A DNA stretch of 64,000 bases from positions 62,001 through 126,000 of the forward strand of contig DASXLB010000028.1 of NCBI GenBank assembly GCA_036496585.1. The letters run 5' to 3'. The position numbers and the translations under genes are program-made. Shown here piece after piece: positions 53,346-61,905 of this stretch; within the stretch, counting starts at the first letter, position 1, and every line of letters starts with the position of its first letter. A model generated the notes under the pieces. It was not told where the DNA came from. It ran no database searches and saw nothing but the letters and a program-made list of their open reading frames with translations. Source of the stretch: Vicinamibacterales bacterium. Its GTDB lineage: Bacteria; Acidobacteriota; Vicinamibacteria; Vicinamibacterales; 2-12-FULL-66-21.

Positions 53346-53723
53346 CTACTTGGCAGCGGCCCGCCTGGGCGCGCGCTTCCGCGCGATCGCGTCGACGAAT
53401 CGCCATGCCGCATGCAGCAGGTCGGCGAGCGCGGCGCGGTCGATCGCTGCCAACCGCACCAGCACACACGGATAGCCTTCATAGTGCGGCTTCAAATAGT
53501 AGGTCGCCGGATCGTCGGCGATCATCGCGTCGCGCTGATCGGCGCCGATGCGGACGACGAGCGTGCCGGGCTCGGCGGATTTGTGCGAGGCGGCGCACGC
53601 GAGCAGCGCCCCACGCAGTTTGAGCGCCGGCACCCCCCACGCTGTCCCTTCTTCGACACCCGGCAGCGTCGCGCCGATCGCACGAACGGTCTCGAAGGTG
53701 GATGCGGGCCGGCGGCGCGCCAT
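53346..53723 (-). CDS. MmcQ/YjbR family protein
   Basis: This is a 125-residue cytoplasmic protein of the MmcQ/YjbR fold (DNA-binding-like, function unproven). Typical features are LPGVEEGTAWGVPALKLRGALLAC near the start, LVVRIGADQRDAMIADDPATYYL and HYEGYPCVLVRL. The C-terminus is basic (ARKRAPRRAAAK). TACAAT on the - strand (53729-53734) lies 5 bases before the ATG, a tight leaderless arrangement. An upstream open frame exists but shows no family features. Confidence 0.85.
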   Translation of the reverse strand: MARRRPASTFETVRAIGATLPGVEEGTAWGVPALKLRGALLACAASHKSAEPGTLVVRIGADQRDAMIADDPATYYLKPHYEGYPCVLVRLAAIDRAALADLLHAAWRFVDAIARKRAPRRAAAK

Positions 53724-53728
53724 GGGGC

Positions 53729-53734
53729 ATTGTA
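53729..53734 (-). promoter_or_regulatory. -10 hexamer TACAAT, leaderless start
   Basis: TACAAT on the minus strand ends 5 bases before the mmcQ-like ATG at 53723. Confidence 0.5.
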
Positions 53735-53875
53735 GCGGCGCCGGCTTACGTGAAGGCCACTCCCGGTATTCCAACGAGGCGCTGACCGCCAGCGAGATCG
53801 TCGGCGTCGCCAGCCGGTCTTGAGGTGACGGGATGCACGCCAAGTCCACTACGAGCGCCTATGATGGACAGCACC

Positions 53876-54472
53876 ATGCTCGCCCGTCCCGGCGCGGCTG
53901 CGGCGATCCTGACGACTCTGTCATCGGCATGCCTCCTGGCGACGGCGGCCCCCGTATCGGCGCAGGGCATCGAGATCGCGCCGATCGCGGGAGTCCGTGC
54001 CGGCGGCGCCGAGTTCATCACGATCACCGGGCCACATGTGGATCGCGGCAGCACGCCGGCGCTCGGCGTCGTCGTCGACGTGCCACTGGACGACGGCCTC
54101 CAGTTCGAAGGGGCCTTCAGCCACCAGCGCACGGGCGACGTGACGACGGATCACTGGCAGGCGGGCGGACTGCAGGAGTACTTCTTCCACGGCCGTGTCC
54201 GGCCGTTCGTCACCGGCGTGCTCGGGCTGACGCGCTACGGCGTCGGGGGGGACAACGAGGTCCGCTTCCTAGCGGGCGCCGGAGGCGGCGTCAAGCTCTG
54301 GTCTTCATCGCGCGTCGGCCTCCGGGTCGACGGCCGACTCTTCGCGACGATCCTCGACGCCCAAGGCACGCGGTTGTTCTGTAGCGGCAACAGCCCGTGC
54401 TTCGTTCAGCTGCACGTCCACGCCGCCTGGCAGGGAGAATTCACCGCGGGTCTCGTCGTCAGGCTTCCTTGA
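53876..54472 (+). CDS. Outer-membrane beta-barrel protein
   Basis: This is a 198-residue exported protein. The signal peptide is ILTTLSSACLLATAAPVSAQ. The mature part has alternating strands and short turns: IEIAPIAGVRAGGAEFI, LQFEGAFSHQRTGDV, RVRPFVTGVLGLTRYG, RFLAGAGGGVKLWSSSRVGLRVDGRLFAT, FTAGLVVRLP. The YFFHG and FVTGVLGLTRYG segments are common in small acidobacterial barrels. TATGAT (53860-53865) ends 10 bases before the ATG at 53876. Function unknown. Confidence 0.8.
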   Translation: MLARPGAAAAILTTLSSACLLATAAPVSAQGIEIAPIAGVRAGGAEFITITGPHVDRGSTPALGVVVDVPLDDGLQFEGAFSHQRTGDVTTDHWQAGGLQEYFFHGRVRPFVTGVLGLTRYGVGGDNEVRFLAGAGGGVKLWSSSRVGLRVDGRLFATILDAQGTRLFCSGNSPCFVQLHVHAAWQGEFTAGLVVRLP

Positions 54473-54501
54473 TCGCGCTTCCTTCACCGTTCTGCGACGC
54501 G

Positions 54502-54507
54502 TAGCAT
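54502..54507 (+). promoter_or_regulatory. -10 hexamer TAGCAT, leaderless start
   Basis: TAGCAT ends 6 bases before the ATG at 54514. Confidence 0.5.
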
Positions 54508-54513
54508 GAGGCG

Positions 54514-55167
54514 ATGGGCCTCCGCAGCCGGCTGTTTGCCAGCATTTACGATCGGTTCACCGCCGGCGCCGAGGAGGCGTGCTTTCGCGCCCATCGCGCC
54601 GAATTGCTCACTGGCGCGCGCGGAAAGGTTCTCGAGATCGGCGCCGGGACGGGCGCGAACCTGCCGTTCTATTCCGACGCGGCAGACGCCGTCACCTGCG
54701 TCGAGCCGGAGGCCGCCATGATCCGGCGCCTTGCCCTGAAAGCCAGGCAGCAACAGCGCCCGATCGAGATCGTCGAGGCGCCCGCCGAGCGTCTGCCGCT
54801 GCCCGACGCCCACTTCGACACCGTCGTTTCCACCCTCGTGCTCTGCACAGTCGCGGATCAGCGTCAGGCCCTCGCCGAAGTGCGGCGCGTGCTCAAGCCA
54901 GGCGGCACGCTGTTGTTCATGGAGCACGTCCGCTCGGAGGATCCGAAGCTGGCGAAGTGGCAGGACCGGCTGAACGGCGTCAACCGCTTCGTAGCCTGCG
55001 GCTGCAATTGCAACCGCTCGACCGTCGACGCCATCCGCGCCGCAGGCTTCGCGATCACGGCGTTGACGAAAGACACGATCCAGAAGGCGCCGCCCTTCGT
55101 CCGTCCGCTCGTGGTCGGCGCTGCCCGGTCTCAGGCTTCGGGGGTCGCGCCCGGCACGAGGACGTAG
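54514..55167 (+). CDS. Class I SAM-dependent methyltransferase
   Basis: This is a 217-residue methyltransferase of the UbiE/METTL7-like group. The SAM-binding loop is [15 protein letters not shown], motif [12 protein letters not shown], motif [15 protein letters not shown], and [18 protein letters not shown] is typical of Methyltransf_11. A membrane-like N-terminal segment is absent. The acceptor is unknown. Its end overlaps the convergent AlkZ-related gene by 37 bases, and its last residues (GVAPGTRT) may be an extension caused by that overlap. Confidence 0.88.
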   Translation: MGLRSRLFASIYDRFTAGAEEACFRAHRAELLTGARGKVLEIGAGTGANLPFYSDAADAVTCVEPEAAMIRRLALKARQQQRPIEIVEAPAERLPLPDAHFDTVVSTLVLCTVADQRQALAEVRRVLKPGGTLLFMEHVRSEDPKLAKWQDRLNGVNRFVACGCNCNRSTVDAIRAAGFAITALTKDTIQKAPPFVRPLVVGAARSQASGVAPGTRT

Positions 55168-55952
55168 ACGCCGCGCGACGGCGAGGTCGCGAAGCCTTCG
55201 GCGACGAGCGCGCGGTTGCCGAGGCCAGCTTCCCAGCGGGGCAGTCCGATCACGCGCGCCAGTTCGCCCGGCACCGTCATCCCCGCACCAGTCAGAAAGC
55301 AGCGCGCGATCTCGCGGACGGCGGCGTCGCGCGCGACACGCCGGCGCAACTCGTCGGGGAACCGCCCCACCGCGAGCGTCCAGACATAGGTGAACTTCGG
55401 CTGGTAATAGACCTCGCTCGGCACGACCAGCATCGCCGCCTGCAGCTCGTCGAGTGCGCGCGTGAACCGTCCGCGATCGGCGATGCCTGCATCCTGCCGG
55501 AGATCCGACGTCGCCATCTCCCATTCACGGCGTAGCACCCGCAGGATCGCCTGTGCGGAGCGGCTCAGGCGGCGCGGCTCGTCGGCGCGCCGTGCGCCCC
55601 ACACGGCGTGGAAGTAGCGGATCATCCGCGGCGCGATGAACAGCGTCCGCGCGCCGGCGAGTTTGCCGTAGTAGACCCTGCCGCGGCGCACGACCTCGTC
55701 CTTGAGCCGCCACGTGTGCGACGCCTCCGGGTCCTTCTGGACGTTACGCGGCATGATCGCGTCGCGGCGGCCGCAGACGGCGACGTAGAGCGACGGACCC
55801 GGACGCCGCGCGTCGGTCAGACACGACGCGAAGCCGACCCGCTCGACGAAACGCTCGGCGTCGAAGGCTGTCTCGATCGCCCGCGCGCCCTCACGCTGCC
55901 AGCGGACGTCGCGGTAGTCCTCGGCGTCGGGTGAGACCTCGATTCGCGGCAT
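55131..55952 (-). CDS. AlkZ-related winged-helix protein
   Basis: This is a 273-residue protein that looks like a shortened relative of the AlkZ/YcaQ family. Recognisable are an N-terminal [13 protein letters not shown], then AVCGRRDAI, the [15 protein letters not shown] segment, the helical [23 protein letters not shown], and [20 protein letters not shown] do not see the Q-phi-D/Q catalytic motif, so glycosylase activity is not supported. It may bind DNA. TAGCAT on the - strand lies 9 bases before the ATG. Confidence 0.65.
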   Translation of the reverse strand: MPRIEVSPDAEDYRDVRWQREGARAIETAFDAERFVERVGFASCLTDARRPGPSLYVAVCGRRDAIMPRNVQKDPEASHTWRLKDEVVRRGRVYYGKLAGARTLFIAPRMIRYFHAVWGARRADEPRRLSRSAQAILRVLRREWEMATSDLRQDAGIADRGRFTRALDELQAAMLVVPSEVYYQPKFTYVWTLAVGRFPDELRRRVARDAAVREIARCFLTGAGMTVPGELARVIGLPRWEAGLGNRALVAEGFATSPSRGVYVLVPGATPEA

Positions 55953-55978
55953 GCGCCGTCCATGCTAGGGTGGGTTGG
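55953..55978. promoter_or_regulatory. Overlapping divergent leaderless promoters
   Basis: The 26-base gap between divergent starts holds TAGCAT on - (55962-55967) and TAGGGT on + (55966-55971), which overlap by two bases. They end 9 and 7 bases before their ATGs. The two promoters cannot be occupied at once, which suggests mutually exclusive expression. Confidence 0.55.
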
Positions 55979-57160
55979 ATGGTGCGCGCAATGCTGGCGG
56001 CCGCGGCAGCGATCGCCCTCGGCGCGTCCGCTCCGGCGCCTGCGAGATACCTCGTCAACGAGGACGGCGTCTACGGTTTCGTGGACGCGGCAGGCGGGCG
56101 CGTGCTGACGCTGCCGGCCGCCGTCACCGAGGCGCGACCGTTCGCGGGCGGGTTGGCCGCGGTCGCCCGCCGCGAGGCCTCCGGGGTGCGGTGGGGCTTC
56201 ATCGACGAGCACGGCGCCATGGCGATCCTGCCGCGCTTCGATGCCGCAGGCGACTTCTCCGACGATCGAGCGGCGGTCGTGTTGCACGGGCGGCTCGGCT
56301 ACATCGACCGGCGCGGCGCGCTGGTGATCGCGCCGCAGTTCGCCGCCGACGCCGACCGGATCGCCGATGCGGCATTCTCGAACGGCCTCGCCGCGGTGAC
56401 CGACGTCCGTTCGAAGCGGGGCTACATCGACCGGGCCGGCCGGGCCGTCATCGCGTTCCAGTACGCCGTCGCCTTTCCGTTTGCCGGCGATCGCGCGCGG
56501 GTGGCGCGGCCAGAGCCGGACGGGGAGGCGCGGTTCGGCTATATCGATCGCGCCGGTCGATGGGTCGTGCCGCCGCGGTTTCAGCAGGCGCGCGACTTCG
56601 CCGGGGGGGTCGCCAGTGTCCTCGACGGTTCGCGAGCCGCGTTCATCGATCGCGACGGCCGCACGACCGTGACGCTCGAGGCGCACGATCTCGCGCCGTG
56701 CGCCGGCAGCACCGAGGACGGCCTGCCCGGGAGCTTCTCGGAGGGGCTCGCGGCGGTGCGCGTGGGCTGCCTGTGGGGATACATCGATTCGACCGGCGCC
56801 ACGGTCATTCCACCGGCCTACTTCAGCGCCGGCCGCTTCAGCGGCGGCGTCGCGGCGGTCAACACCGGCGACGCCGCGCTCGCCAAATGGGGATACGTCG
56901 ACCGCAGCGGGCGGATGGCGATCGCGGCGCGGTTTTCGACGGCGGCCGCGTTCGACGGTCCGTTGGCGCTGGTGCAGATCGGCGGCTCAGATCAGGAGCT
57001 GTTGAACCGGGCGCTCCTCCGCGGCCTGGAAGACGACGCCGCCAATCAGACGATCAAGACGCAGGCGAAGGCGGACTTTCACCCGGGCACGCCGATGCGC
57101 AAGCCCGAGCTGGCCTACGTCGATGCGACCGGACGGGTCGTCTGGCACCACGCGCGATGA
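55979..57160 (+). CDS. WG-repeat protein, secreted
   Basis: This is a 393-residue protein. After a signal peptide (VRAMLAAAAAIALGASAPAPA), it has about eight WG/KWG repeats, each of the form G-x-I-D-x-x-G followed by a 'F...' half: YGFVDAAGGRVL, WGFIDEHGAMAI, LGYIDRRGALVI, RGYIDRAGRAVI, FGYIDRAGRWVV, WGYIDSTGATVI, WGYVDRSGRMAI. Such repeats form propeller-like or solenoid surfaces. The stop overlaps the SET-domain gene (ATGA), so translation is coupled. Confidence 0.88.
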   Translation: MVRAMLAAAAAIALGASAPAPARYLVNEDGVYGFVDAAGGRVLTLPAAVTEARPFAGGLAAVARREASGVRWGFIDEHGAMAILPRFDAAGDFSDDRAAVVLHGRLGYIDRRGALVIAPQFAADADRIADAAFSNGLAAVTDVRSKRGYIDRAGRAVIAFQYAVAFPFAGDRARVARPEPDGEARFGYIDRAGRWVVPPRFQQARDFAGGVASVLDGSRAAFIDRDGRTTVTLEAHDLAPCAGSTEDGLPGSFSEGLAAVRVGCLWGYIDSTGATVIPPAYFSAGRFSGGVAAVNTGDAALAKWGYVDRSGRMAIAARFSTAAAFDGPLALVQIGGSDQELLNRALLRGLEDDAANQTIKTQAKADFHPGTPMRKPELAYVDATGRVVWHHAR

Positions 57161-57564
57161 GGCCGCTCCCGCGCATCCTGCGGCGCCGCTCGCGGATTTC
57201 CGGCTGGGGCGTCTACGCCGCCCAGCCCATCGAGGAAGACGTTCAGATCGTCGAGTACAAGGGGACGCTCATCACCCAGGCGGAGGCCTGGGAGCGCGAG
57301 CAGCGCTACCTGCCGCGCCAGCGGATCTGGATCTTCACGATCGACGATCGCTGGGCGCGCGACGCGGCCTTTGGCGGCAACATCGCGCGCTACGTGAACC
57401 ACTCGTGCCACCCGAACTGCTACGTCGACATCGAAGGACGGCACATCTGGATCAAGGCGTCGCGGCGCATTCGCACGGGAGAAGAGCTGACCTACGACTA
57501 CAACACGGACGGCGTGGCCGGGATTGCCTGCCGCTGCCGTCCGCGTTGCCGCCGCGTGATCTGA
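57157..57564 (+). CDS. SET-domain protein
   Basis: This is a 135-residue lysine-methyltransferase-type SET domain. The start block is ISGWGVYAAQPI, the SAM/cofactor motif VNHSCHPNCYV, and the catalytic GEELTYDYN. A post-SET-like C-R-C-R-P-R-C tail (C125, C127, C131) could complete a zinc site with the NHSC cysteine, as in eukaryotic enzymes. Spacing in the tail is C-x-C-x3-C rather than the usual x4. There is no signal peptide, so it is cytoplasmic, while its coupled WG-repeat partner is exported. Substrate unknown. Confidence 0.88.
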   Translation: MRPLPRILRRRSRISGWGVYAAQPIEEDVQIVEYKGTLITQAEAWEREQRYLPRQRIWIFTIDDRWARDAAFGGNIARYVNHSCHPNCYVDIEGRHIWIKASRRIRTGEELTYDYNTDGVAGIACRCRPRCRRVI

Positions 57565-57570
57565 TCGCGA

Positions 57571-59472
57571 TCAGTTGAACCGGTTCTCGAGCCGCATCGC
57601 GTTCAGCAGCTTCGCCGCGTCGATGACGCCGAGTCCCGCGCCCGCGTCGTAACCGCTGATGCCCGTGTAGAACCAGTTGTCGCCGCCCGTGATGTCGACG
57701 ATCGGCGAGAACGGTGACGCGCCGTAGAGACGCTGGAAGCGATACAGCATCGGGTTCCAGAACCCGACGCGGCCATGCGTGCCCTGCGCGGCGAGTGCGC
57801 TGATCCCGTTCAGCTGCGGCGCCACGAAACTGGTGCCGCCGAAGCCGTCGATCAGGCCGCCGTCGGTCGACGAGTACACGTAGTAGCCGGTGAACGGATC
57901 CGCGTTGAGCGAGATATCCGGCAGGTTGCGGCCCTTGAAATGCGCCGGCAGCTGCAGCAGTGTTTCTCCCTGATAGACGACCGCCTGGCCGGGTTCGGTG
58001 CGGCGCACGCCAGGGGTGAACTGCTGATAGGAGGGGCGTGCCCAGTTGACGCTGACGCCGCCGCCGCCGCCGACGGGGAACAGCGACGTGTCCCCCGCAG
58101 GGAACGCGCCGATGCCGATCAGGTAGTTCTCGATGTAGTCCCAGCCCCACACCTGCTCGTGCGCGACCACCAGCGTCGGCGTACCGGGTCCGGCGCTGAG
58201 CTTGACCGGCGTGGTCGTGCCCCCCGCCGCAGTCATCGCCGGGTCCGCGGCCGGCACGTCGACCGACAGGACGTTATCGACCGGATCGTCGAACGCGTCG
58301 TTGATGTCGTAAGCGCCGTTGTCGCCCGACGCTGCGAACAGCGAGACGCCCTGCGCGCCCGCCTCCAGGAACACCTGGTGGAAGGCCTGCAGCTCGCCTG
58401 AGCGGTCGACGCCGACGACGGCCTCGGCATAGAACTCTTCCGCGGAGCCCCAGCTCGTCGACAGGCTGTCGGCCAGGTTGTCGGAAATGGCGCGGTAGAA
58501 CGCGTCCATGAAGCCGGCGGCGCTGTTGGGCGCGTCGTAGACGCGGATCGCGGCGCCCGGTGCCAGGCCGCCCGCCTGCTCGACGTCGAGCGAAGTCTCG
58601 CCCGATCCCGCGTCAGCGCTCAGTTCGGCGCCGCCGTCCACGCGGATCTGCGTGATGCGGTTGGCCGGCACCGCGAGACCGATCAGGTTCCAGTAAGTGT
58701 AGGCGTCGGCAGGAATGAAGTCGGCCAGGGTGACGATGCCGACCGTCTGGCCGGTTCCGTCGATATGCGCCGCGTAGATCGGATTGACGTCGTAGAGGTT
58801 GGCGGCGTCGCCGACGGTGTAGTCGCCCGGCACCCCGGTGGCGATCGCGCCGGCCGGCGGCATCGCCCCGAACGGCCGGCGAATGGGCAGCGCCGCGTTC
58901 GCCGCGCGGCGGTGCATCGGGTGGAATTCGGGCTCGTCGCCGGGCCCGACGATGGTCACCAGCAGATCGCGCAAGAGCACCGGAATCCGCGGCGTGTGGC
59001 GCGGGCCGTGATAGCGGCGGCTGCCGCGGACGAAGTCGTGGACGTCGAGATCGAACGCCCGGTCGAAGGCGTCGGCGGTCCCGGTGACGCGCAGCAGCAG
59101 GCGGTTGGGATAGACCTCGTCGACTTGGATGCCGAATCCGCGCAGGTACCGCGTGATCGCGGCGACATCGGACGCCGCCGGCGCGAAGCGCGCGACGAAC
59201 TCGTCGAGCGTCAGAAACCGGTGATACCGCGGCGACAGCGGATCCTGGGTCGAGGCGACCAGGGACTCGAGATCGTCCGGGTGCCGTACTTTGAGAATCA
59301 GCGACGCGCTCATGATCTGGCTGGCGGCGGTGGCCCCGAGATCCTGCGCGTGCGCGCGGACTGGACGATCCGGCAGCGAGCGCGCGGTCAACCGCGCGCC
59401 GGGCAGGCCGGCGACACCGGCCGCCGCCACGATGGCAAGCAGCGCGAACAGCGAACGAACCTGACTGCGCAT
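57571..59472 (-). CDS. Secreted S53 (sedolisin/kumamolisin) protease
   Basis: This is a 633-residue protease precursor. The signal peptide is SLFALLAIVAAAGVAGLPGA. The pro-domain (about 35-190) has LSPRYHRFLTLDEFVARFAP and a DAFDRAFDLDVHDF segment. The catalytic domain has the Glu-Asp pair in SGETSLDVEQAGG, SASGDNGAYD, and the serine in GFGGTSFVAPQ. A Ca-binding C-terminal GYDAGAGLG is present. Such enzymes act at acid pH outside the cell. The start at 59472 is set by a GGAG site; longer frames upstream lack signal features. Confidence 0.92.
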   Translation of the reverse strand: MRSQVRSLFALLAIVAAAGVAGLPGARLTARSLPDRPVRAHAQDLGATAASQIMSASLILKVRHPDDLESLVASTQDPLSPRYHRFLTLDEFVARFAPAASDVAAITRYLRGFGIQVDEVYPNRLLLRVTGTADAFDRAFDLDVHDFVRGSRRYHGPRHTPRIPVLLRDLLVTIVGPGDEPEFHPMHRRAANAALPIRRPFGAMPPAGAIATGVPGDYTVGDAANLYDVNPIYAAHIDGTGQTVGIVTLADFIPADAYTYWNLIGLAVPANRITQIRVDGGAELSADAGSGETSLDVEQAGGLAPGAAIRVYDAPNSAAGFMDAFYRAISDNLADSLSTSWGSAEEFYAEAVVGVDRSGELQAFHQVFLEAGAQGVSLFAASGDNGAYDINDAFDDPVDNVLSVDVPAADPAMTAAGGTTTPVKLSAGPGTPTLVVAHEQVWGWDYIENYLIGIGAFPAGDTSLFPVGGGGGVSVNWARPSYQQFTPGVRRTEPGQAVVYQGETLLQLPAHFKGRNLPDISLNADPFTGYYVYSSTDGGLIDGFGGTSFVAPQLNGISALAAQGTHGRVGFWNPMLYRFQRLYGASPFSPIVDITGGDNWFYTGISGYDAGAGLGVIDAAKLLNAMRLENRFN

Positions 59473-59599
59473 GGCGGGCTCCTGTGCAAGAGAAGCGGAC
59501 GAGTGAACCGGGCGCCGCCGAGTCTGCGTCCAGGCCGTCCATGCTGTCAAGGCGGCGGATCGGCGTGTAGTATAGGGGGCTGCGAAGGAGGGATCGTGT

Positions 59600-60352
59600 A
59601 TGCGCGTTTCCGTGACGGGATGCCTGGTCGCCGCGCTGCTGTTCGCGTCGGCCGGAGGAGCCCTGGCCCAGACGGCCGACGAGGTCGTGGACAAGGCGGT
59701 GGCGGCACTCGGCGGACGTGAAGCGCTCAGCAAGCTCACCTCCCGCTCGACGTCCGGCAAGATCTCGGTTTCGACGCCGGCCGGCGAGGTGCCTGGCACC
59801 GTCGAGGTGTTCAATCAGGCGCCCAACAAGGTCCGGACGCTCATCACGCTCGACCTGTCGTCGCTCGGCGCCGGCGCGATGACCGTCGACCAGCGATTCG
59901 ACGGGACGACGGGTTTCGCGGCGGACAGCATGCAGGGCAACCGCGACATCACCGGCGATCAACTCGCCAACATGAAGAACGCGGACTTCCCGACGCCTCT
60001 GCTCCGCTACAAGGAGCGCGGCACCAAGATCGAGCTGGGCCCGAAGGAAAAGGTCGGCGACCACGACGTCCAGGTGCTCGTGATCACGCCGCAGACCGGG
60101 CCGACCTCGCGCGTCTCGATCGACACGCAGTCGTGGCTGCCCATCCGGCTCGTCCAGACGCTCGAGCTCCCCGAGGTCGGACGGGTCGAGCAGACCTCCG
60201 ACTTGTCTGACTATCGCGAGGTCGACGGCGTCAAGGTGCCGTTCGGCATCCACAACGTCTCAGCGGTGCAGACCGTGAACATCACCCTGACCAAGGTCGA
60301 GCACAACGTGAAGATCGATCAGGCGCTGTTCTCGAAGCCCGGCGGAGTGTAG
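59600..60352 (+). CDS. Exported LolA-like (lipoprotein-sorting-type) protein
   Basis: This is a 250-residue periplasmic protein with signal peptide LVAALLFASAGGALAQ. It opens ADEVVDKAVAALGGREALSKLTSRSTSGKI, common in acidobacterial LolA/LppX-like folds, followed by beta-rich KVRTLITLDL, VTPQTGPTSRVSIDTQSWLPIRL and YREVDGVKVPFGI. These bind lipids or lipoproteins; here the ligand is unknown. AGGAGGG precedes the ATG. It is divergent from the S53 gene. The GG/SKPGGV end is not a lipobox. Confidence 0.82.
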   Translation: MRVSVTGCLVAALLFASAGGALAQTADEVVDKAVAALGGREALSKLTSRSTSGKISVSTPAGEVPGTVEVFNQAPNKVRTLITLDLSSLGAGAMTVDQRFDGTTGFAADSMQGNRDITGDQLANMKNADFPTPLLRYKERGTKIELGPKEKVGDHDVQVLVITPQTGPTSRVSIDTQSWLPIRLVQTLELPEVGRVEQTSDLSDYREVDGVKVPFGIHNVSAVQTVNITLTKVEHNVKIDQALFSKPGGV

Positions 60353-60358
60353 TTTCAT

Positions 60359-60379
60359 CCGAGGGGCGTCGCTCCTCGG
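60359..60379. terminator. Hairpin between convergent genes
   Basis: CCGAGG (60359-60364) pairs with CCTCGG (60374-60379) around a 9-base loop in the 65-base gap between converging genes. There is no T-tract, so termination is uncertain. Confidence 0.35.
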
Positions 60380-60417
60380 ACTCCCCGACACGCGCTCTCG
60401 CTCGCCGCTCCGATCTT

Positions 60418-61758
60418 TCAGCGAACGATGCGCAGGTTGGTCGGCGGCTTCGGCTCGGCGCCGGCCGCCAGCGCGCCCGATTGGTAGTACGCCCACGCCT
60501 TCCACCGAAAAAATCCGCCGTCGTCGTCGGCGGCATAGGGCGTGACGAGCGTCGGCACGCCGCCAGGCGAGCCGAGCGATGGGGCGGTTCCGCTCGCCGC
60601 CGCTTGCGACACGGTGGTGTTCCCGCCGATGGCCGCGGGGTTCGTCACGCCGTCGCTCGACGCGTCGCAGGCACAGCTGACGCCGCCGGCCCCTCCCCCG
60701 AACAGGAACGCCACGACTCCCGCGTCACGGTAGGCGGTGAGGTGCGTGCGGGCCGGTTCGTCGAGCAGCCATTCGATGCGATTGTCCTGGTAGTGTCCCC
60801 AGGTATTGTTCTGCGCGCGCATGTGCGTGTTGCCGAGCGGGATCTGCCACATCACCAGCCGCTTGCCCGACGCGGTCGAGAAGCGCGCGAGGAACCGCGT
60901 GTTGCGGCGGAAGTCGTCGGCGTCCCACCACGATGCGCCGCCGTCGCCGTAGACATACTGGTAGAACCCGGAGTCTCGATCGCTGAACTCGGCGAACGCG
61001 ATGTCGAAGTTCGCGTTGAGCGACGTGTAGAAGGCGGCGGCGCGCCCGCCCAGCGTGTCGACGGCCGCGTCGGATGGATTCGACAGCGCGATGTCGATGC
61101 CGGTTCCCCACACGCTGACGTGGTAGGCAAGCATCACGTTGGGCGCGTACAGGTCGCGCAGCTTGACGATCGCGCGCGCGAAGCCGGAGACGGTGCTCGG
61201 CAGGCCTTGGAGTGCGGCGACGCCCGTCTCGGAAACCTTGGCCGCGACCGTCGAGGCGTTGTCGCTCGCGGCGCGCTGCTGCATGTAGCCCCAGAAGTCG
61301 GGTTCGACGTGCAGGACCACACGCTGCGATGGAAACGCGCCGGCCTTCTGGAAGAACAGGATGAGATCGGCGTAGTACGCCGTCATCGTCGCGGTGTTGT
61401 TCAGGTTGGCGAAATCGGCGCCCGCTTCGTCGCTGCCGGCGGGGCTCGACTGCAGCAGCTGGTAGTAGCTGAACACCGGGACCATGCCCTGGGCGATCGA
61501 CTCCTGGATGTAGAACTTCGGGAAGTCGCCGTTGGTGTTCCAGGTCGCCCAGCCGCTGCCGGTGTTCACGCCGCCGGCGAGATACTGGTATCGGAAGAGG
61601 AACGGCGCCGTCGCGCGCAGCGCGGCCGCGCCGCCTGGCGAGTCGGCCATCCCGAGTTCGACGTGCGCCGGCCAGCCATCCGGCAGCGGCGGCAGCTGCG
61701 CCGCCGCGGGGCTGGAAGCGAGCATGGCGAAGGCAACAATCCAGGCGCGCGGTTTCAT
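60418..61758 (-). CDS. Secreted protein of unknown function, possible TIM-barrel
   Basis: This is a 446-residue exported protein (signal peptide WIVAFAMLASSPAAAQ). I recognise no named family. Visible segments include LGMADSPGGA, FLFRYQYLAGGVN, VPVFSYYQLLQS, VVLHVEPDFWGYMQQ, FAEFSDRD and MWQIPLGNTHMRAQNNTWG. The acidic residues at strand ends (HVEPDFW, AEFSDRD) and alternating strand/helix layout suggest a glycosidase-like TIM barrel, but no catalytic pair can be proved. C-terminal ~90 residues look like a separate domain. GGAGCG precedes the ATG. Confidence 0.7.
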   Translation of the reverse strand: MKPRAWIVAFAMLASSPAAAQLPPLPDGWPAHVELGMADSPGGAAALRATAPFLFRYQYLAGGVNTGSGWATWNTNGDFPKFYIQESIAQGMVPVFSYYQLLQSSPAGSDEAGADFANLNNTATMTAYYADLILFFQKAGAFPSQRVVLHVEPDFWGYMQQRAASDNASTVAAKVSETGVAALQGLPSTVSGFARAIVKLRDLYAPNVMLAYHVSVWGTGIDIALSNPSDAAVDTLGGRAAAFYTSLNANFDIAFAEFSDRDSGFYQYVYGDGGASWWDADDFRRNTRFLARFSTASGKRLVMWQIPLGNTHMRAQNNTWGHYQDNRIEWLLDEPARTHLTAYRDAGVVAFLFGGGAGGVSCACDASSDGVTNPAAIGGNTTVSQAAASGTAPSLGSPGGVPTLVTPYAADDDGGFFRWKAWAYYQSGALAAGAEPKPPTNLRIVR

Positions 61759-61905
61759 CGAGCGCTCCAAGTCTCTTTCGGGGAGCGGGTAGCTGGGGGG
61801 ACTTCCAGGATACCTGATCTGTGCCAGAATCCGCAGCGGCGGCCGGCATGACGTCGGTCGGGCCCATCCCGCGGCCGCGACAACGCCACATAGGTAGTCC
61901 GCTTC

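Noticed and set aside
59473-59814. N-terminal extension of the S53 protease frame
   Set aside because: No signal or pro-domain features upstream of 59472; the start there has a Shine-Dalgarno site and a signal peptide, and the extension overlaps the divergent gene at 59600.
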